Positions 1 to 8,013 of a stretch of 23,547 nt of DNA are shown here, one piece after another (position 1 is the stretch's first letter; the number at the start of each line of letters is the position of its first letter). The notes under the pieces are model-generated. The model did no database searches. It was not told the DNA's origin and saw only the letters and a program-made list of their open reading frames with translations. The position numbers were made by a program, and so were the translations under genes. Source of the DNA: CAZMFZ01 sp964565665 (lineage in GTDB: Bacteria > Bacteroidota > Bacteroidia > Cytophagales > UBA9547); the NCBI GenBank assembly GCA_964565665.1, contig CAZMFZ010000053.1:1-23547 (forward strand), given 5' to 3'.

Positions 1-482
1 GGAATGCCAGCACTACTAGGATTGTAATAATAAGGGCCCGCATTTTCGAATTGCTGCGTTCCCATATCATAAACAATATTGTCGGTTCTGCGAAGTGAGA
101 AAGGTTTTTGATTGCTTCTTTCCCTAATTCGATATCGCCTAACATCAATAGTTGGTAATTCATAAGACCGTACTTTCATATTTATTCTCAACTTTTCGTT
201 GGGGTCGAAATCTAAATGGTCGAAAATTACAAGGCTGGTTACAAACCCAATGTGCGTAATTTGCAAAGTATCGCCCACTTTTACCCGCATTTTGAAATTT
301 CCGTTTCGGTTGGAAATAGTGCCTAAAAAACTATTTTTATTGTAGATGATAGCTGCGTAAATGGGTGTTAAGCTATCTTCACGCAGCACAACTCCTTTAA
401 TTTCAACGTGTTGCGAATACGATTGAATAAAAGACAGAAGAAAAAATAACAGTATGAGAGTAAAAGTAAAACCTTTGTTCAA
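1..482 (-). CDS. Carboxypeptidase-regulatory-like domain envelope protein, N-terminal part
   Basis: About 160 residues are visible and the gene runs off the left edge. The N-terminus is a signal peptide: a hydrophobic stretch (FTLILLFFLLSF, about residues 6-17) followed by QSYSQ, a usual cleavage context in Bacteroidota. The mature part begins HVEIKGVVL and continues through a beta-sandwich pattern (SNRNGNFKMRVKVGD, ITHIGF) typical of the CarboxypepD_reg-like domain found in periplasmic and outer-membrane Bacteroidota proteins. After about residue 110 it becomes Arg-rich and no further domain is recognisable. No ATG is in frame after the upstream stop; the best start is TTG at 482-480, just before the signal peptide. 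It lies 46 bases downstream of trmD in the same direction and may be co-transcribed. The role is unknown; such domains also precede TonB-dependent receptors, but no plug domain is visible here. Confidence 0.75.
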   Translation of the reverse strand, partial: MNKGFTFTLILLFFLLSFIQSYSQHVEIKGVVLREDSLTPIYAAIIYNKNSFLGTISNRNGNFKMRVKVGDTLQITHIGFVTSLVIFDHLDFDPNEKLRINMKVRSYELPTIDVRRYRIRERSNQKPFSLRRTDNIVYDMGTQQFENAGPYYYNPSSAGI

Positions 483-528
483 TAAAATAAACGTTGAATA
501 ATGGTGTAAAAATAGAATATTATTCAAA

Positions 529-1209
529 TCATTTTAAACCAGATAAATTAGGCCTGCGTTGCTTGGTACGCTCAACAGATTGTTCATATCGCCAGTCATT
601 GATTTTTCTTTCGTGACCTGATAATAATATTTCAGGCACTTTCCACCCATTGTATTCGTCTGGCCGAGTGTAGACAGGTGGGGCAATGAGTCCGTCTTGA
701 AAAGAATCACTTAAAGCGGAAGTTTCATCGTTCAACACACCAGGAATCAATCGGACTATGGCATCGGTAACTACGGCAGCCGCCAATTCACCTCCCGAAA
801 GCACATAATCGCCAATACTGATTTCTTTAGTAATCAAATGCTCTCGCACACGCTCATCTACTCCTTTATAATGCCCACATAGCATTATCAAATTGCCTTT
901 CAATGAAAGTTGATTGGCCAATTGCTGATTGAGCAACTCCCCATCAGGCGACATATATATCACATCGTCATAGGCTCTTTCACTTTTCAATTTTTCAATA
1001 CATTTATGAATGGGCTCAACCATCATCACCATGCCCGCACCGCCCCCGAAGGTATAGTCATCTACATGGCGATGTTTGTCGAGGGTATAATCTCTCAAAT
1101 TGTGTACCACCAATTGTACCAAACCTTTTGTTTGGGCTCTCTTCAGTATCGATTGATCAAAAGCCCCTTTGAACATATCGGGTAAAACAGTGATAATGTC
1201 TATTCGCAT
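529..1209 (-). CDS. trmD: tRNA (guanine-37-N1)-methyltransferase TrmD
   Basis: SPOUT-class methyltransferase that makes m1G37 in tRNAs reading CNN-type codons, preventing +1 frameshifts; it acts as a cytosolic homodimer. Family hallmarks are present in order: MRIDIITVLPDMF at the N-terminus, FGGGAGM (residues 54-60), CGHYKGVDER (111-120) and GDYVLSGGE (133-141), which form the knotted SAM site, and an SDSF segment near 167-170 containing the likely catalytic Asp. Length of 226 residues is normal. The frame is open 12 codons further upstream, but the family N-terminus begins at the ATG at 1209, so that start is chosen. In many bacteria trmD sits with rpsP, rimM and rplS; here it stands apart from them. 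A promoter-like element lies upstream on the minus strand. Confidence 0.96.
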   Translation of the reverse strand: MRIDIITVLPDMFKGAFDQSILKRAQTKGLVQLVVHNLRDYTLDKHRHVDDYTFGGGAGMVMMVEPIHKCIEKLKSERAYDDVIYMSPDGELLNQQLANQLSLKGNLIMLCGHYKGVDERVREHLITKEISIGDYVLSGGELAAAVVTDAIVRLIPGVLNDETSALSDSFQDGLIAPPVYTRPDEYNGWKVPEILLSGHERKINDWRYEQSVERTKQRRPNLSGLK

Positions 1210-1568
1210 TTTGTATTTTGAATCTAGTTCGATTGTCGGAATCAATTAACGGATGTTTTCACAATTTAAAAAACAGACTTGCAAAGTAAACAAATCTTAT
1301 TCTCTCTCAAATGCACATATTTTTCAAACCCTTATTCATGTGTATCTTTTATATAAATTTTCTAATATCTCGATCTCAGAGTTGATACCAAAAGAGACGA
1401 TAGTAGCGGCCAAGGCAGAACATGCCGTATTTGGCTATAGGATAGCAGAATTTTAAGTGTCTCGTTTCTTTATTGATGCTTGAAATTGTAATTTAGCCCA
1501 ATATTTAATCCTCTCAAGCCTTCGAAAACAGTTGAGATGAAAATCTTTTTCTTTTTGGCACTGCTAAT
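1210..1568. other. Intergenic region between trmD and flippase gene
   Basis: These 359 bases separate two divergent genes. They contain the possible trmD promoter. On the plus side the sequence TAATTTAG near 1490 is a weak -7 candidate for the flippase gene. A 67-codon open frame at 1253-1456 has no recognisable family and overlaps the promoter region, so it is not called as a gene. Confidence 0.5.
1282..1311 (-). promoter_or_regulatory. Possible trmD promoter
   Basis: Read on the minus strand, TTTG (1311-1308) is followed after 18 bases by TTACTTTG (1289-1282), a 7-of-8 match to the Bacteroidota -7 box TAnnTTTG. The spacing is about one base shorter than usual. It would start transcription about 65 bases before the trmD ATG. 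Confidence 0.4.
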
Positions 1569-3089
1569 ATGCTCAAAAAACTCGCTTCGCAAACTGCCAT
1601 TTACGGCCTCACTACCATTATTGGCAGGTTTCTCAATTATTTATTAACCCCACTGCATACTTCTATCTTTCCGGCAAATGAATATGGAGTAGTCACAGAA
1701 ATGTACGCCTATATTGTGGTGTTGAATGTGATATTTACTTATGGAATGGAAACTGCCTATTTCCGATTTGCCACCAAAGATTCTGCACAGAGCATAAAAG
1801 CCTACAACAATGCCCTTACATCTATTGTTTTTTCAAGCGCGTTGTTTTCAGGAGCTATCTATTTGTTTTCATCTGAAATAGCCAGTTTGCTTGGGTATTC
1901 AGATAAAGCAGATATCGTAAAGTGGATTTCAGCCATTTTAGCTTTAGATGCCATAGTTGCTATTCCCTTTGCTCGCATCCGATTGCTAAACAAAGTTTAC
2001 CTTTTTGCGGGAGCTAAAATTTCAAGTATTTTCCTCAATATATTTTTCAATATTTTTTTTTTATTTATCTGCCCGTTGATAATTAATGAAGGCTGGTTTC
2101 CCTACCTTCTGCCATTTATTCAATCATTTTACCAGCCTCACCATAGCATTGCTTATGTATTTGTTGCCAATTTGCTTTCCAACTTGGCTTACCTGCCATT
2201 TCTCATTCCTGCTTTCAGGGGATTGAATTTCAGCATCAATGCCACTTATGTAAAGGAAATGTTGGTGTACGGATTGCCAATTTTGGTAATGGGAATAGCT
2301 GGAACTATTAATGATGTATTCAGTAGAATAATGCTCAAATCTCTATTGCCCGATAATTTCTATCCGGGGCAAACTTCCGAAACTGCGTTAGGAATTTTCG
2401 GGGCATGCTACAAAATGGCAGTATTTATGACTTTGGCCATACAAGCTTTTCGCTTTGCATCCGAACCTTTCTTTTTTTCGAATGCGAAAGATAAAAACGC
2501 ACCCGAATTATTTGCCAAAGTGATGAAGTACTTTGTGCTGGTTTGCATGGCTATATTTTTGTTTGTTTCGGTAAATGCGGGTTGGTTATCTGACTTCCTC
2601 ATTCGAAGAGATGAATACAAAGAAGGCCTAAATATTGTGCCTGTGTTGCTTATCGCCAATATATTTATGGGTATTTATTTCAACCTTTCTATTTGGTACA
2701 AGCTTACCGATAAAACATACTGGGGTACTTATATCACTATTTTTGGGGCAATAATTACGGTGGCAGGAAATTATTTTCTTATTCCCGTATTTGGCTACTA
2801 TGGAAGTGTATGGGCTAATTTAGCTTGCTATTTTAGCATGGCAGTTGCTAGTTATATTATCGGGCAAAAATATTATCCCATCAATTACCCAATTGTCACA
2901 ATATTGGGATATATGGGTATTGGTGTTTGCCTATTCTTCTTTCTCGATTCATTTCACAAGAAAGGATGGCAATCGCTAATGATAGGAAATGGCATGGTAA
3001 TAGCATATTTGATAATTGCCATTTCTACCGATAGATATTTGGAAAACGTTACGAACCGCCAGCTTCGTGTTAACGATAATAAGCCTTAA
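1569..3089 (+). CDS. Polysaccharide flippase-like membrane protein (MOP/Wzx type)
   Basis: A 506-residue polytopic inner-membrane protein with about 12 to 14 hydrophobic helices. The opening KKLASQTAIYGLTTIIGRFL, with the Gly-Arg-Phe in helix 1, and the following NEYG are typical of the lipopolysaccharide/teichoic-acid flippase branch of the MOP superfamily. Members move lipid-linked sugar units across the cytoplasmic membrane. Large polar insertions are absent except a loop around 256-275 carrying PDNFYPGQTSE. No glycosyltransferase genes adjoin it, so it stands outside a polysaccharide cluster, as is common for this Bacteroidota paralogue. The substrate cannot be told from sequence. The ATG at 1569 is preceded by no better in-frame start. 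It converges on the GAF sensor gene 39 bases downstream. Confidence 0.85.
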   Translation: MLKKLASQTAIYGLTTIIGRFLNYLLTPLHTSIFPANEYGVVTEMYAYIVVLNVIFTYGMETAYFRFATKDSAQSIKAYNNALTSIVFSSALFSGAIYLFSSEIASLLGYSDKADIVKWISAILALDAIVAIPFARIRLLNKVYLFAGAKISSIFLNIFFNIFFLFICPLIINEGWFPYLLPFIQSFYQPHHSIAYVFVANLLSNLAYLPFLIPAFRGLNFSINATYVKEMLVYGLPILVMGIAGTINDVFSRIMLKSLLPDNFYPGQTSETALGIFGACYKMAVFMTLAIQAFRFASEPFFFSNAKDKNAPELFAKVMKYFVLVCMAIFLFVSVNAGWLSDFLIRRDEYKEGLNIVPVLLIANIFMGIYFNLSIWYKLTDKTYWGTYITIFGAIITVAGNYFLIPVFGYYGSVWANLACYFSMAVASYIIGQKYYPINYPIVTILGYMGIGVCLFFFLDSFHKKGWQSLMIGNGMVIAYLIIAISTDRYLENVTNRQLRVNDNKP

Positions 3090-3128
3090 TACCTTTATCC
3101 AACTATTAACAATTACGAGCTATTGCTA

Positions 3129-4802
3129 TTAATTTAACAAATGCTTCATTTTTAGTTTTTTCAACTGCTCATTTTCATTACGCAAATCTTTTATGGTTTG
3201 CAAGTAGTCTTCTTCTTTCCTCATTACTTCTTCTTGTGTGGCCATCAATTCTTCCATGTTTTGGCGTATTTCTTCTTCTTGGCTGTGCATTTGTTCGGTT
3301 CGCTCTTGCAACTGCCCCACTAAAGTTTGCGTTTTTTCATTGCTCTGTACCGATTGCAGCACCGATGCCAAATCTTCGCCTAATTTTTTTACAAAGTCGA
3401 TTTGGTAGCTTTCAAATTCGCTAAACGATGCCAATTCTATTACGCCCATTGCCAATTCCTCTACTACTACAGGCACTATTAGCACGGCTTTTGGCAATGC
3501 TTCACCTAAGCCCGAAGTTATTTTGATATAGTCGTTAGGCACATTGGTGAGATAAATATAGTCTTTTTCTAAAAATGCTTGGCCTACCAAACCTTCGCCA
3601 ACTTCTATCTTGGAATTGATATATTTTTTACGGGAATAGGCGTAGCAAGCTTTCATTTCAAGTTCTACTACTCCTGATTTCGTTTCGTTTGCCACGAATA
3701 AAGAACCCTGATTGGCATTAAGGTATTTTACCAATTCGCCAATAAAATGCTCACTAAGTTCGCCAAGATTGGTGTTGTTGCTTCTTAATATTTCACCAAA
3801 TTTGGCAAAGCCTTGGTTTACCCAAAAGCGTTTTTCGTCATCAAGCTTAAATCTTTGCAAATCGTTTCGCATAGCCAGCAGCGACAAACCCAAAATATCT
3901 TTTTCGCTGGCAGGTTTAAAATCGAAACTAAAATCTCCTTTGCCAATATGCGAGGCAAAATTGCTGGCCGTTTGCAGGTTTTCGACCAATACATTTGAGG
4001 CAGATAGTATTTGCCCTACTTCATCTTTTCGTGTGATAACTTCTTTTTTCAAGATACCTTGTGCCATGTTTTTCAACACATTCACTACTCGATTTATACT
4101 TGTGCTTAGGTAGTTCGATGTTTTGTACCATACAAACCATGAAAGAACCAATATAAATACCAATACAAACCCGATAACTATTACTATACGAGAGGTGCGA
4201 TTTTTTAGGTCTTCAGCAGCATTCTCTTTTATATCTTTAAGTTTTTGATCAACTTTGCCATGAACTCCACTCTCGGCCCAAAACTTTGGATTAAATTCCT
4301 TTTCAAAATATGATTTAATAAGCGAATCAGCATGAGTGGTACCGTACTTAGCATAAAATAACTGTTTGTCGTTTCTATCTTGGAGCATATCAAAAAATAG
4401 GCTGCCAACTACTTTTAATTCGCTCTGTTTGGCCTCGAATTCACTTAGAATTGCGGCATATTCGGGTACACCTAGGGTATCGCAATGCAATTTGATGGCT
4501 TTCATCATACCGGCCTCTTCTGCCAAGCTTGAAAAATATCCCTTTTTAAAGTTAATGGTATCTTGGGTTATTACTGCTTGAAACAAATTGTAGCCTGCAA
4601 CTAGATGTCGAGCATCTGCTATAAATTTTAAAGTGATGACTGGCTCGGCCTGCGTAGATAACAGGTAAAATTTGTTCTTTATCCTGTTATTCTCATATAA
4701 TATATATATAGAAAAAGCAGTAAAATTGAATACCAAAAAAAGGAGGATAACGGTTATTCTGCCATTTATAGTTTTTACATTGAGTAAGTCGGGAATTTTC
4801 AT
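3129..4802 (-). CDS. Membrane-anchored HAMP-GAF coiled-coil sensor protein without output domain
   Basis: This 557-residue protein has TM1 (about 13-36), an extracytoplasmic helical sensor region (about 37-204), TM2 (205-227), a HAMP-like region (about 228-283) with a second similar helical segment to about 325, a GAF domain (about 345-485, containing SLFVANE, VGEGLVGQAF and LIVPVVV) and a C-terminal coiled coil (490-555) rich in Gln and Glu (QNMEELMATQEE). It ends there: no histidine kinase, GGDEF, phosphatase or methyl-accepting domain follows. In related Bacteroidota proteins the same coiled coil often links to a kinase or stands at the end; the partner is unknown. The extracytoplasmic part resembles the four-helix-bundle sensors of chemoreceptor-like proteins, from pattern only. 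The domain assignment is good, the function unknown. Confidence 0.8.
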   Translation of the reverse strand: MKIPDLLNVKTINGRITVILLFLVFNFTAFSIYILYENNRIKNKFYLLSTQAEPVITLKFIADARHLVAGYNLFQAVITQDTINFKKGYFSSLAEEAGMMKAIKLHCDTLGVPEYAAILSEFEAKQSELKVVGSLFFDMLQDRNDKQLFYAKYGTTHADSLIKSYFEKEFNPKFWAESGVHGKVDQKLKDIKENAAEDLKNRTSRIVIVIGFVLVFILVLSWFVWYKTSNYLSTSINRVVNVLKNMAQGILKKEVITRKDEVGQILSASNVLVENLQTASNFASHIGKGDFSFDFKPASEKDILGLSLLAMRNDLQRFKLDDEKRFWVNQGFAKFGEILRSNNTNLGELSEHFIGELVKYLNANQGSLFVANETKSGVVELEMKACYAYSRKKYINSKIEVGEGLVGQAFLEKDYIYLTNVPNDYIKITSGLGEALPKAVLIVPVVVEELAMGVIELASFSEFESYQIDFVKKLGEDLASVLQSVQSNEKTQTLVGQLQERTEQMHSQEEEIRQNMEELMATQEEVMRKEEDYLQTIKDLRNENEQLKKLKMKHLLN

Positions 4803-5359
4803 GAGAAAATGTTTTGTAATACTTGTGGGAAATTAAATACTTCGAGAAAGAGTCTAAATAACCCATTTCTGACTGGTTTTCAAGAGTATCTGTTTTGATT
4901 TATTTTTTAATTGATGCACTCTGATACAGCTAAATTACGACTCATATCATTATTAAGTTTTAAAAATAGTGATATTCCAAGAAATTATACGATTAGTGAA
5001 AGAAATTTATCGTTGAGAAAGGTTTTTTGCTCCTTTTTTTACTACCAAAATTAAGGCGGAAATTATTAAGGGCGTTAAAATCAAGTCTATTCGACACTTA
5101 ATCAATTCTGTTTTTTCAATTTCGGCATTTTATTTGCTAAGCTTCGAATGGGCAATGTTAAATTTTCTCATTTGATTGGCATTGGTAATGGGTAATTTTG
5201 CCTTTGAGAATATAGAAACACAATATTCAATTAGGAAAATTGATAATATTCGCATCTGGCATTTCACAATTATTATTAAGAATTAGTCAAAAGTAAGCTG
5301 ATTTAGCACGCTTCCCATTAAAAACCGATTAAGATTGTGTATTGAAAACACTAAGCCCA
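4803..5359. other. Long AT-rich intergenic region
   Basis: These 557 bases lie between divergent genes. I see no tRNA, no strong hairpin with a T-run and no frame with a plausible start and family. An open stretch at about 5017-5169 on the plus strand has no start codon. The region must hold the promoters of both flanking genes, but no clear TAnnTTTG box was found close to either. Confidence 0.4.
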
Positions 5360-6775
5360 ATGAATCTTTCTGCCGAATTAGAATGCAATCCTGTATTTGA
5401 TACGCTTAAAAAATGTACATCAACGTATGGAAAACCAGCCTATTTGGTGGGTGGATTTGTACGCGATTTACTTTTAAAACGCCCCTGTAAAGATATTGAT
5501 GTGGTGGTGGTAGGCAGCGGAATAGAATTTGCCGAACTGTTCCTCAAAGAATCGGGCGGAAACGGCTCATTGGCGGTATTTAAAAATTTTGGCACAGCAC
5601 AAGTAAAAATTGACTATATAGAAGTAGAATTTGTGGGTGCAAGAAAAGAATCGTACAGAAGTGAATCAAGAAAACCACTGGTAGAAGAAGGCACTTTGGA
5701 AGACGATCAAAACCGTAGAGACTTCACTATCAATGCATTAGCCATCAGCCTCAATGAAGAAAACTTTGGAGAATTACAAGATCCATTCAATGGCTTAGAT
5801 GATTTGAAGCATAAAATTATCCGTACTCCACTCGCCCCTGGCATCACCTTTTCAGACGACCCCTTGCGGATGATGCGAGCCTGCCGCTTTGCTTCCCAGC
5901 TTAATTTCGATATTTGGCCTGATACATTTGAGGCAATCAAGGCCAACAAGCACCGCATCGACATCATTTCTAAAGAGCGAATAAGCGATGAGATAAATAA
6001 AATCATTCTCTCCAAAGTGCCCTCTTATGGATTTAAAATGTTGTATTACAGTGAATTGCTTGAAATTATTTTCCCCGAATTGGTGGCGCTGCAAGGCGTG
6101 GAAACACAAGATGGCAGAGGACATAAAGATAATTTTTTCCACACCTTACAAGTGCTAGATAATGTGGAAGAATTTTCAGACGATTTGTGGCTGCGTTGGG
6201 CTGCTATACTTCACGACATAGCCAAGCCAGCTACTAAACGCTATTTTCCCAAACAAGGGTGGACATTTCATGGCCATGAGGAAAAAGGAGCAAGAATGGT
6301 ATCGGGTATATTTCGAAGAATGAAATTGCCTATGAATGAAAAAATGGTATTTGTGCAAAAACTTGTACGGCTACACTTGAGGCCTATTTCTTTGGTGAAA
6401 GAAACCGTAACGGACTCTGCCGTTCGCAGGCTGCTATTTGAAGCTGGAGATGATATTGATGCCCTGATGATACTTTGCAAATGCGATATCACCTCCAAAA
6501 ACAACGACAAAGTAAAACGCTACCTCGCCAATTTTGAAAGGGTAGAGGAAAAACTCAAAGAAGTAGAATCCAAAGACCATCTGCGTAACTGGCAACCTGT
6601 GATTACAGGAGAGATTATAATGAAAACATTCAACTTAATGCCTTCGAAAGTGGTGGGAGAAATAAAAATTGAACTTAGAGAGGCAATAATAGAAGGCATT
6701 ATTCAAAATGAATACGAAGAAGCATTTGCTTATTTACTCACAATTGGAAGCAAAAGAGGCTTAACTGCAAATTGA
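5360..6775 (+). CDS. cca: CCA tRNA nucleotidyltransferase with HD domain
   Basis: Class II nucleotidyltransferase that adds or repairs the 3' CCA of tRNA. No CCA is encoded at the one tRNA in this window, so such an enzyme is required. Residues 29-50 carry LVGGFVRD and the metal-binding DID (45-47); RRDFTINA (119-126) and DDPLRMMRACRFA (166-178) are the family's nucleotide-binding and RNA-binding motifs. A C-terminal HD phosphohydrolase domain starts near residue 258, with His261, HD at 285-286 and a later HGHEEKGA. The 471-residue form starts at ATG 5360; an in-frame TTG at 5342 would add six residues. Poly(A) polymerases share the fold, but the length and HD domain favour the CCA enzyme. 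Downstream is the desaturase gene, after a 142-base gap. Confidence 0.9.
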   Translation: MNLSAELECNPVFDTLKKCTSTYGKPAYLVGGFVRDLLLKRPCKDIDVVVVGSGIEFAELFLKESGGNGSLAVFKNFGTAQVKIDYIEVEFVGARKESYRSESRKPLVEEGTLEDDQNRRDFTINALAISLNEENFGELQDPFNGLDDLKHKIIRTPLAPGITFSDDPLRMMRACRFASQLNFDIWPDTFEAIKANKHRIDIISKERISDEINKIILSKVPSYGFKMLYYSELLEIIFPELVALQGVETQDGRGHKDNFFHTLQVLDNVEEFSDDLWLRWAAILHDIAKPATKRYFPKQGWTFHGHEEKGARMVSGIFRRMKLPMNEKMVFVQKLVRLHLRPISLVKETVTDSAVRRLLFEAGDDIDALMILCKCDITSKNNDKVKRYLANFERVEEKLKEVESKDHLRNWQPVITGEIIMKTFNLMPSKVVGEIKIELREAIIEGIIQNEYEEAFAYLLTIGSKRGLTAN

Positions 6776-6866
6776 AAATACTGATTGCCAGCAAGTTTAC
6801 TATTTGAGCAAGTTAATCTGTAGTATTTTCTGAATTATTCTAGCGATATTTGAGTTAAATATAATG

Positions 6867-6901
6867 TTGTTAAAACATTCTCGTTTAAAATTGTATTCCG
6901 T
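6867..6901 (+). promoter_or_regulatory. Tentative upstream element of the desaturase gene
   Basis: TTGTTAAAACA at 6867-6877 is followed 16 bases later by TATTCCGT (6894-6901), a poor -7 box. The same 11-mer with the same 16-base spacing to TACTTTTG occurs upstream of the gene at 15839. Assignment is weak. Confidence 0.2.
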
Positions 6902-6917
6902 TTTCAAATAAATAAAT

Positions 6918-7940
6918 ATGTCAAAATCAACAGAATTTGTATGGTCTGAGCAAGCAGAGACACACAGAAGCCGAACCAAAGAAATGATTCGTAAATACCC
7001 TCAAATCAGGGAATTAATAGGCAGAAACTCGAACACTATATTTGTTATTACCTTTTGCGTAGCCATTCAAATTGCAGTAGCGTTTTTAATTAAAGATTAT
7101 CCGTGGTGGGCAGCCCTGATTGCGGCTTATGTGGTGGGAGCGTTTGCCGATCACACACTGTTTATCTCTATTCATGAATGTGCGCACAATTTAATTTTCA
7201 AAAATCGCACGCTAAATACTTTAGCGGGTATTTTTGCTAATTCAGTAATGGTATTCCCTAGCTCAGTTTCTTTTCAAAAATACCATTTGAAACACCATAC
7301 TTTTCAAGGTGTAGAAGAATTAGATGCCGATATGCCTTTTCGTTGGGAGGCTAAGCTTATAGGCAGTTCTACCATTGGCAAAGCACTTTGGCTATTGTTT
7401 TATCCTGTTTTTCAAATGTTTAGGCCTTTGAGATTGAAAAATGAAATCAGCATTTTCGACCCTTGGACAGTGGTAAATTGGGCATTTAATATTCTGGTCA
7501 CAACTGCTATTTTCTATTCTTTTGGGTTAAATGCAGGTATTTACTTGGTGGCAAGTCTTTTCTTCTCTATTGGTTTGCATCCGGTAGGTGCTAGATGGGT
7601 ACAGGAACATTTCTTAACCCATGGCGATGAACAAGAAACCAAAAGCTATTATGGGCCACTGAATGTGGTGAATTTGAATGTTGGTTTTCACAATGAGCAT
7701 CACGATTTTCCTTCTGTGCCTTGGCACAAACTACCCCAAATCAAAAAAATTGCCCCAGAGTATTATGAAACTTTAGGGTATCACACTTCCTATACGGCAT
7801 TGCTTTTTCAGTTTCTTTTTGATAAAAAATTATCTGTTGCTTCCAGAGTTGCCCGTGCAGATAGAGGCAAGGTAGCGTTGAACGACATGAGAAACTACAA
7901 TGTAGAAGAAGCTAAACAGAGTGAGTTGGTAGGTGTTTAA
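6918..7940 (+). CDS. Sphingolipid Delta4-desaturase-like membrane fatty-acid desaturase
   Basis: A 340-residue integral membrane di-iron desaturase with three histidine boxes: HECAH (86-90), HLKHH (123-127) and HNEHH (258-262). It matches animal dihydroceramide Delta4-desaturase (DEGS1), recalled from memory, across its whole length, not only at the boxes: an N-terminal EFVWSEQ...HRSRTKEMIRKYPQI segment (6-30) like the family's Lipid_DES leader, SYYGPLN (243-249), LNVGFHNEHHDFP (253-265), HPVGARWVQEH (221-231) and a KIAPEYY stretch (277-283). Human DEGS1 has HEIAH, HMDHH and HNEHH at the same places. Family knowledge says such enzymes put the 4,5-trans double bond into the long-chain base of ceramide; many Bacteroidota make sphingolipids or sulfonolipids. 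Activity on a ceramide here is inferred. No serine palmitoyltransferase is in the window. A strong terminator follows. Confidence 0.88.
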   Translation: MSKSTEFVWSEQAETHRSRTKEMIRKYPQIRELIGRNSNTIFVITFCVAIQIAVAFLIKDYPWWAALIAAYVVGAFADHTLFISIHECAHNLIFKNRTLNTLAGIFANSVMVFPSSVSFQKYHLKHHTFQGVEELDADMPFRWEAKLIGSSTIGKALWLLFYPVFQMFRPLRLKNEISIFDPWTVVNWAFNILVTTAIFYSFGLNAGIYLVASLFFSIGLHPVGARWVQEHFLTHGDEQETKSYYGPLNVVNLNVGFHNEHHDFPSVPWHKLPQIKKIAPEYYETLGYHTSYTALLFQFLFDKKLSVASRVARADRGKVALNDMRNYNVEEAKQSELVGV

Positions 7941-7957
7941 ATTCCAGCTACTTTATC

Positions 7958-7997
7958 AGCCCAATAAAAGTTTCAAACTTTTATTGGGCTTTTTTTT
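7958..7997 (+). terminator. Intrinsic terminator after the desaturase
   Basis: A perfect inverted repeat with arms AGCCCAATAAAAGTTT (7958-7973) and AAACTTTTATTGGGCT (7975-7990) is followed by seven further T residues. It ends plus-strand transcription 17 bases after the desaturase stop codon. The facing metalloprotease gene ends just beyond it, but in that direction no T-run follows. Confidence 0.93.
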
Positions 7998-8013
7998 ATC
8001 CAACAAATAAACA

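Noticed and set aside
1253..1456. Open frame of 67 codons on the plus strand
   Set aside because: It has no recognisable family, overlaps the likely trmD promoter and shows no promoter of its own.
1537..1650. Short frame with a signal-peptide-like beginning (MKIFFFLALLICS) upstream of the flippase
   Set aside because: It has about 37 codons, most of it overlapping the well-supported flippase gene in another frame; the hydrophobic start is likely chance.
5017..5169. Open stretch of about 50 codons in the 557-bp gap
   Set aside because: It has no ATG, GTG or TTG at a useful place and no recognisable family; such length is expected by chance in AT-rich DNA.
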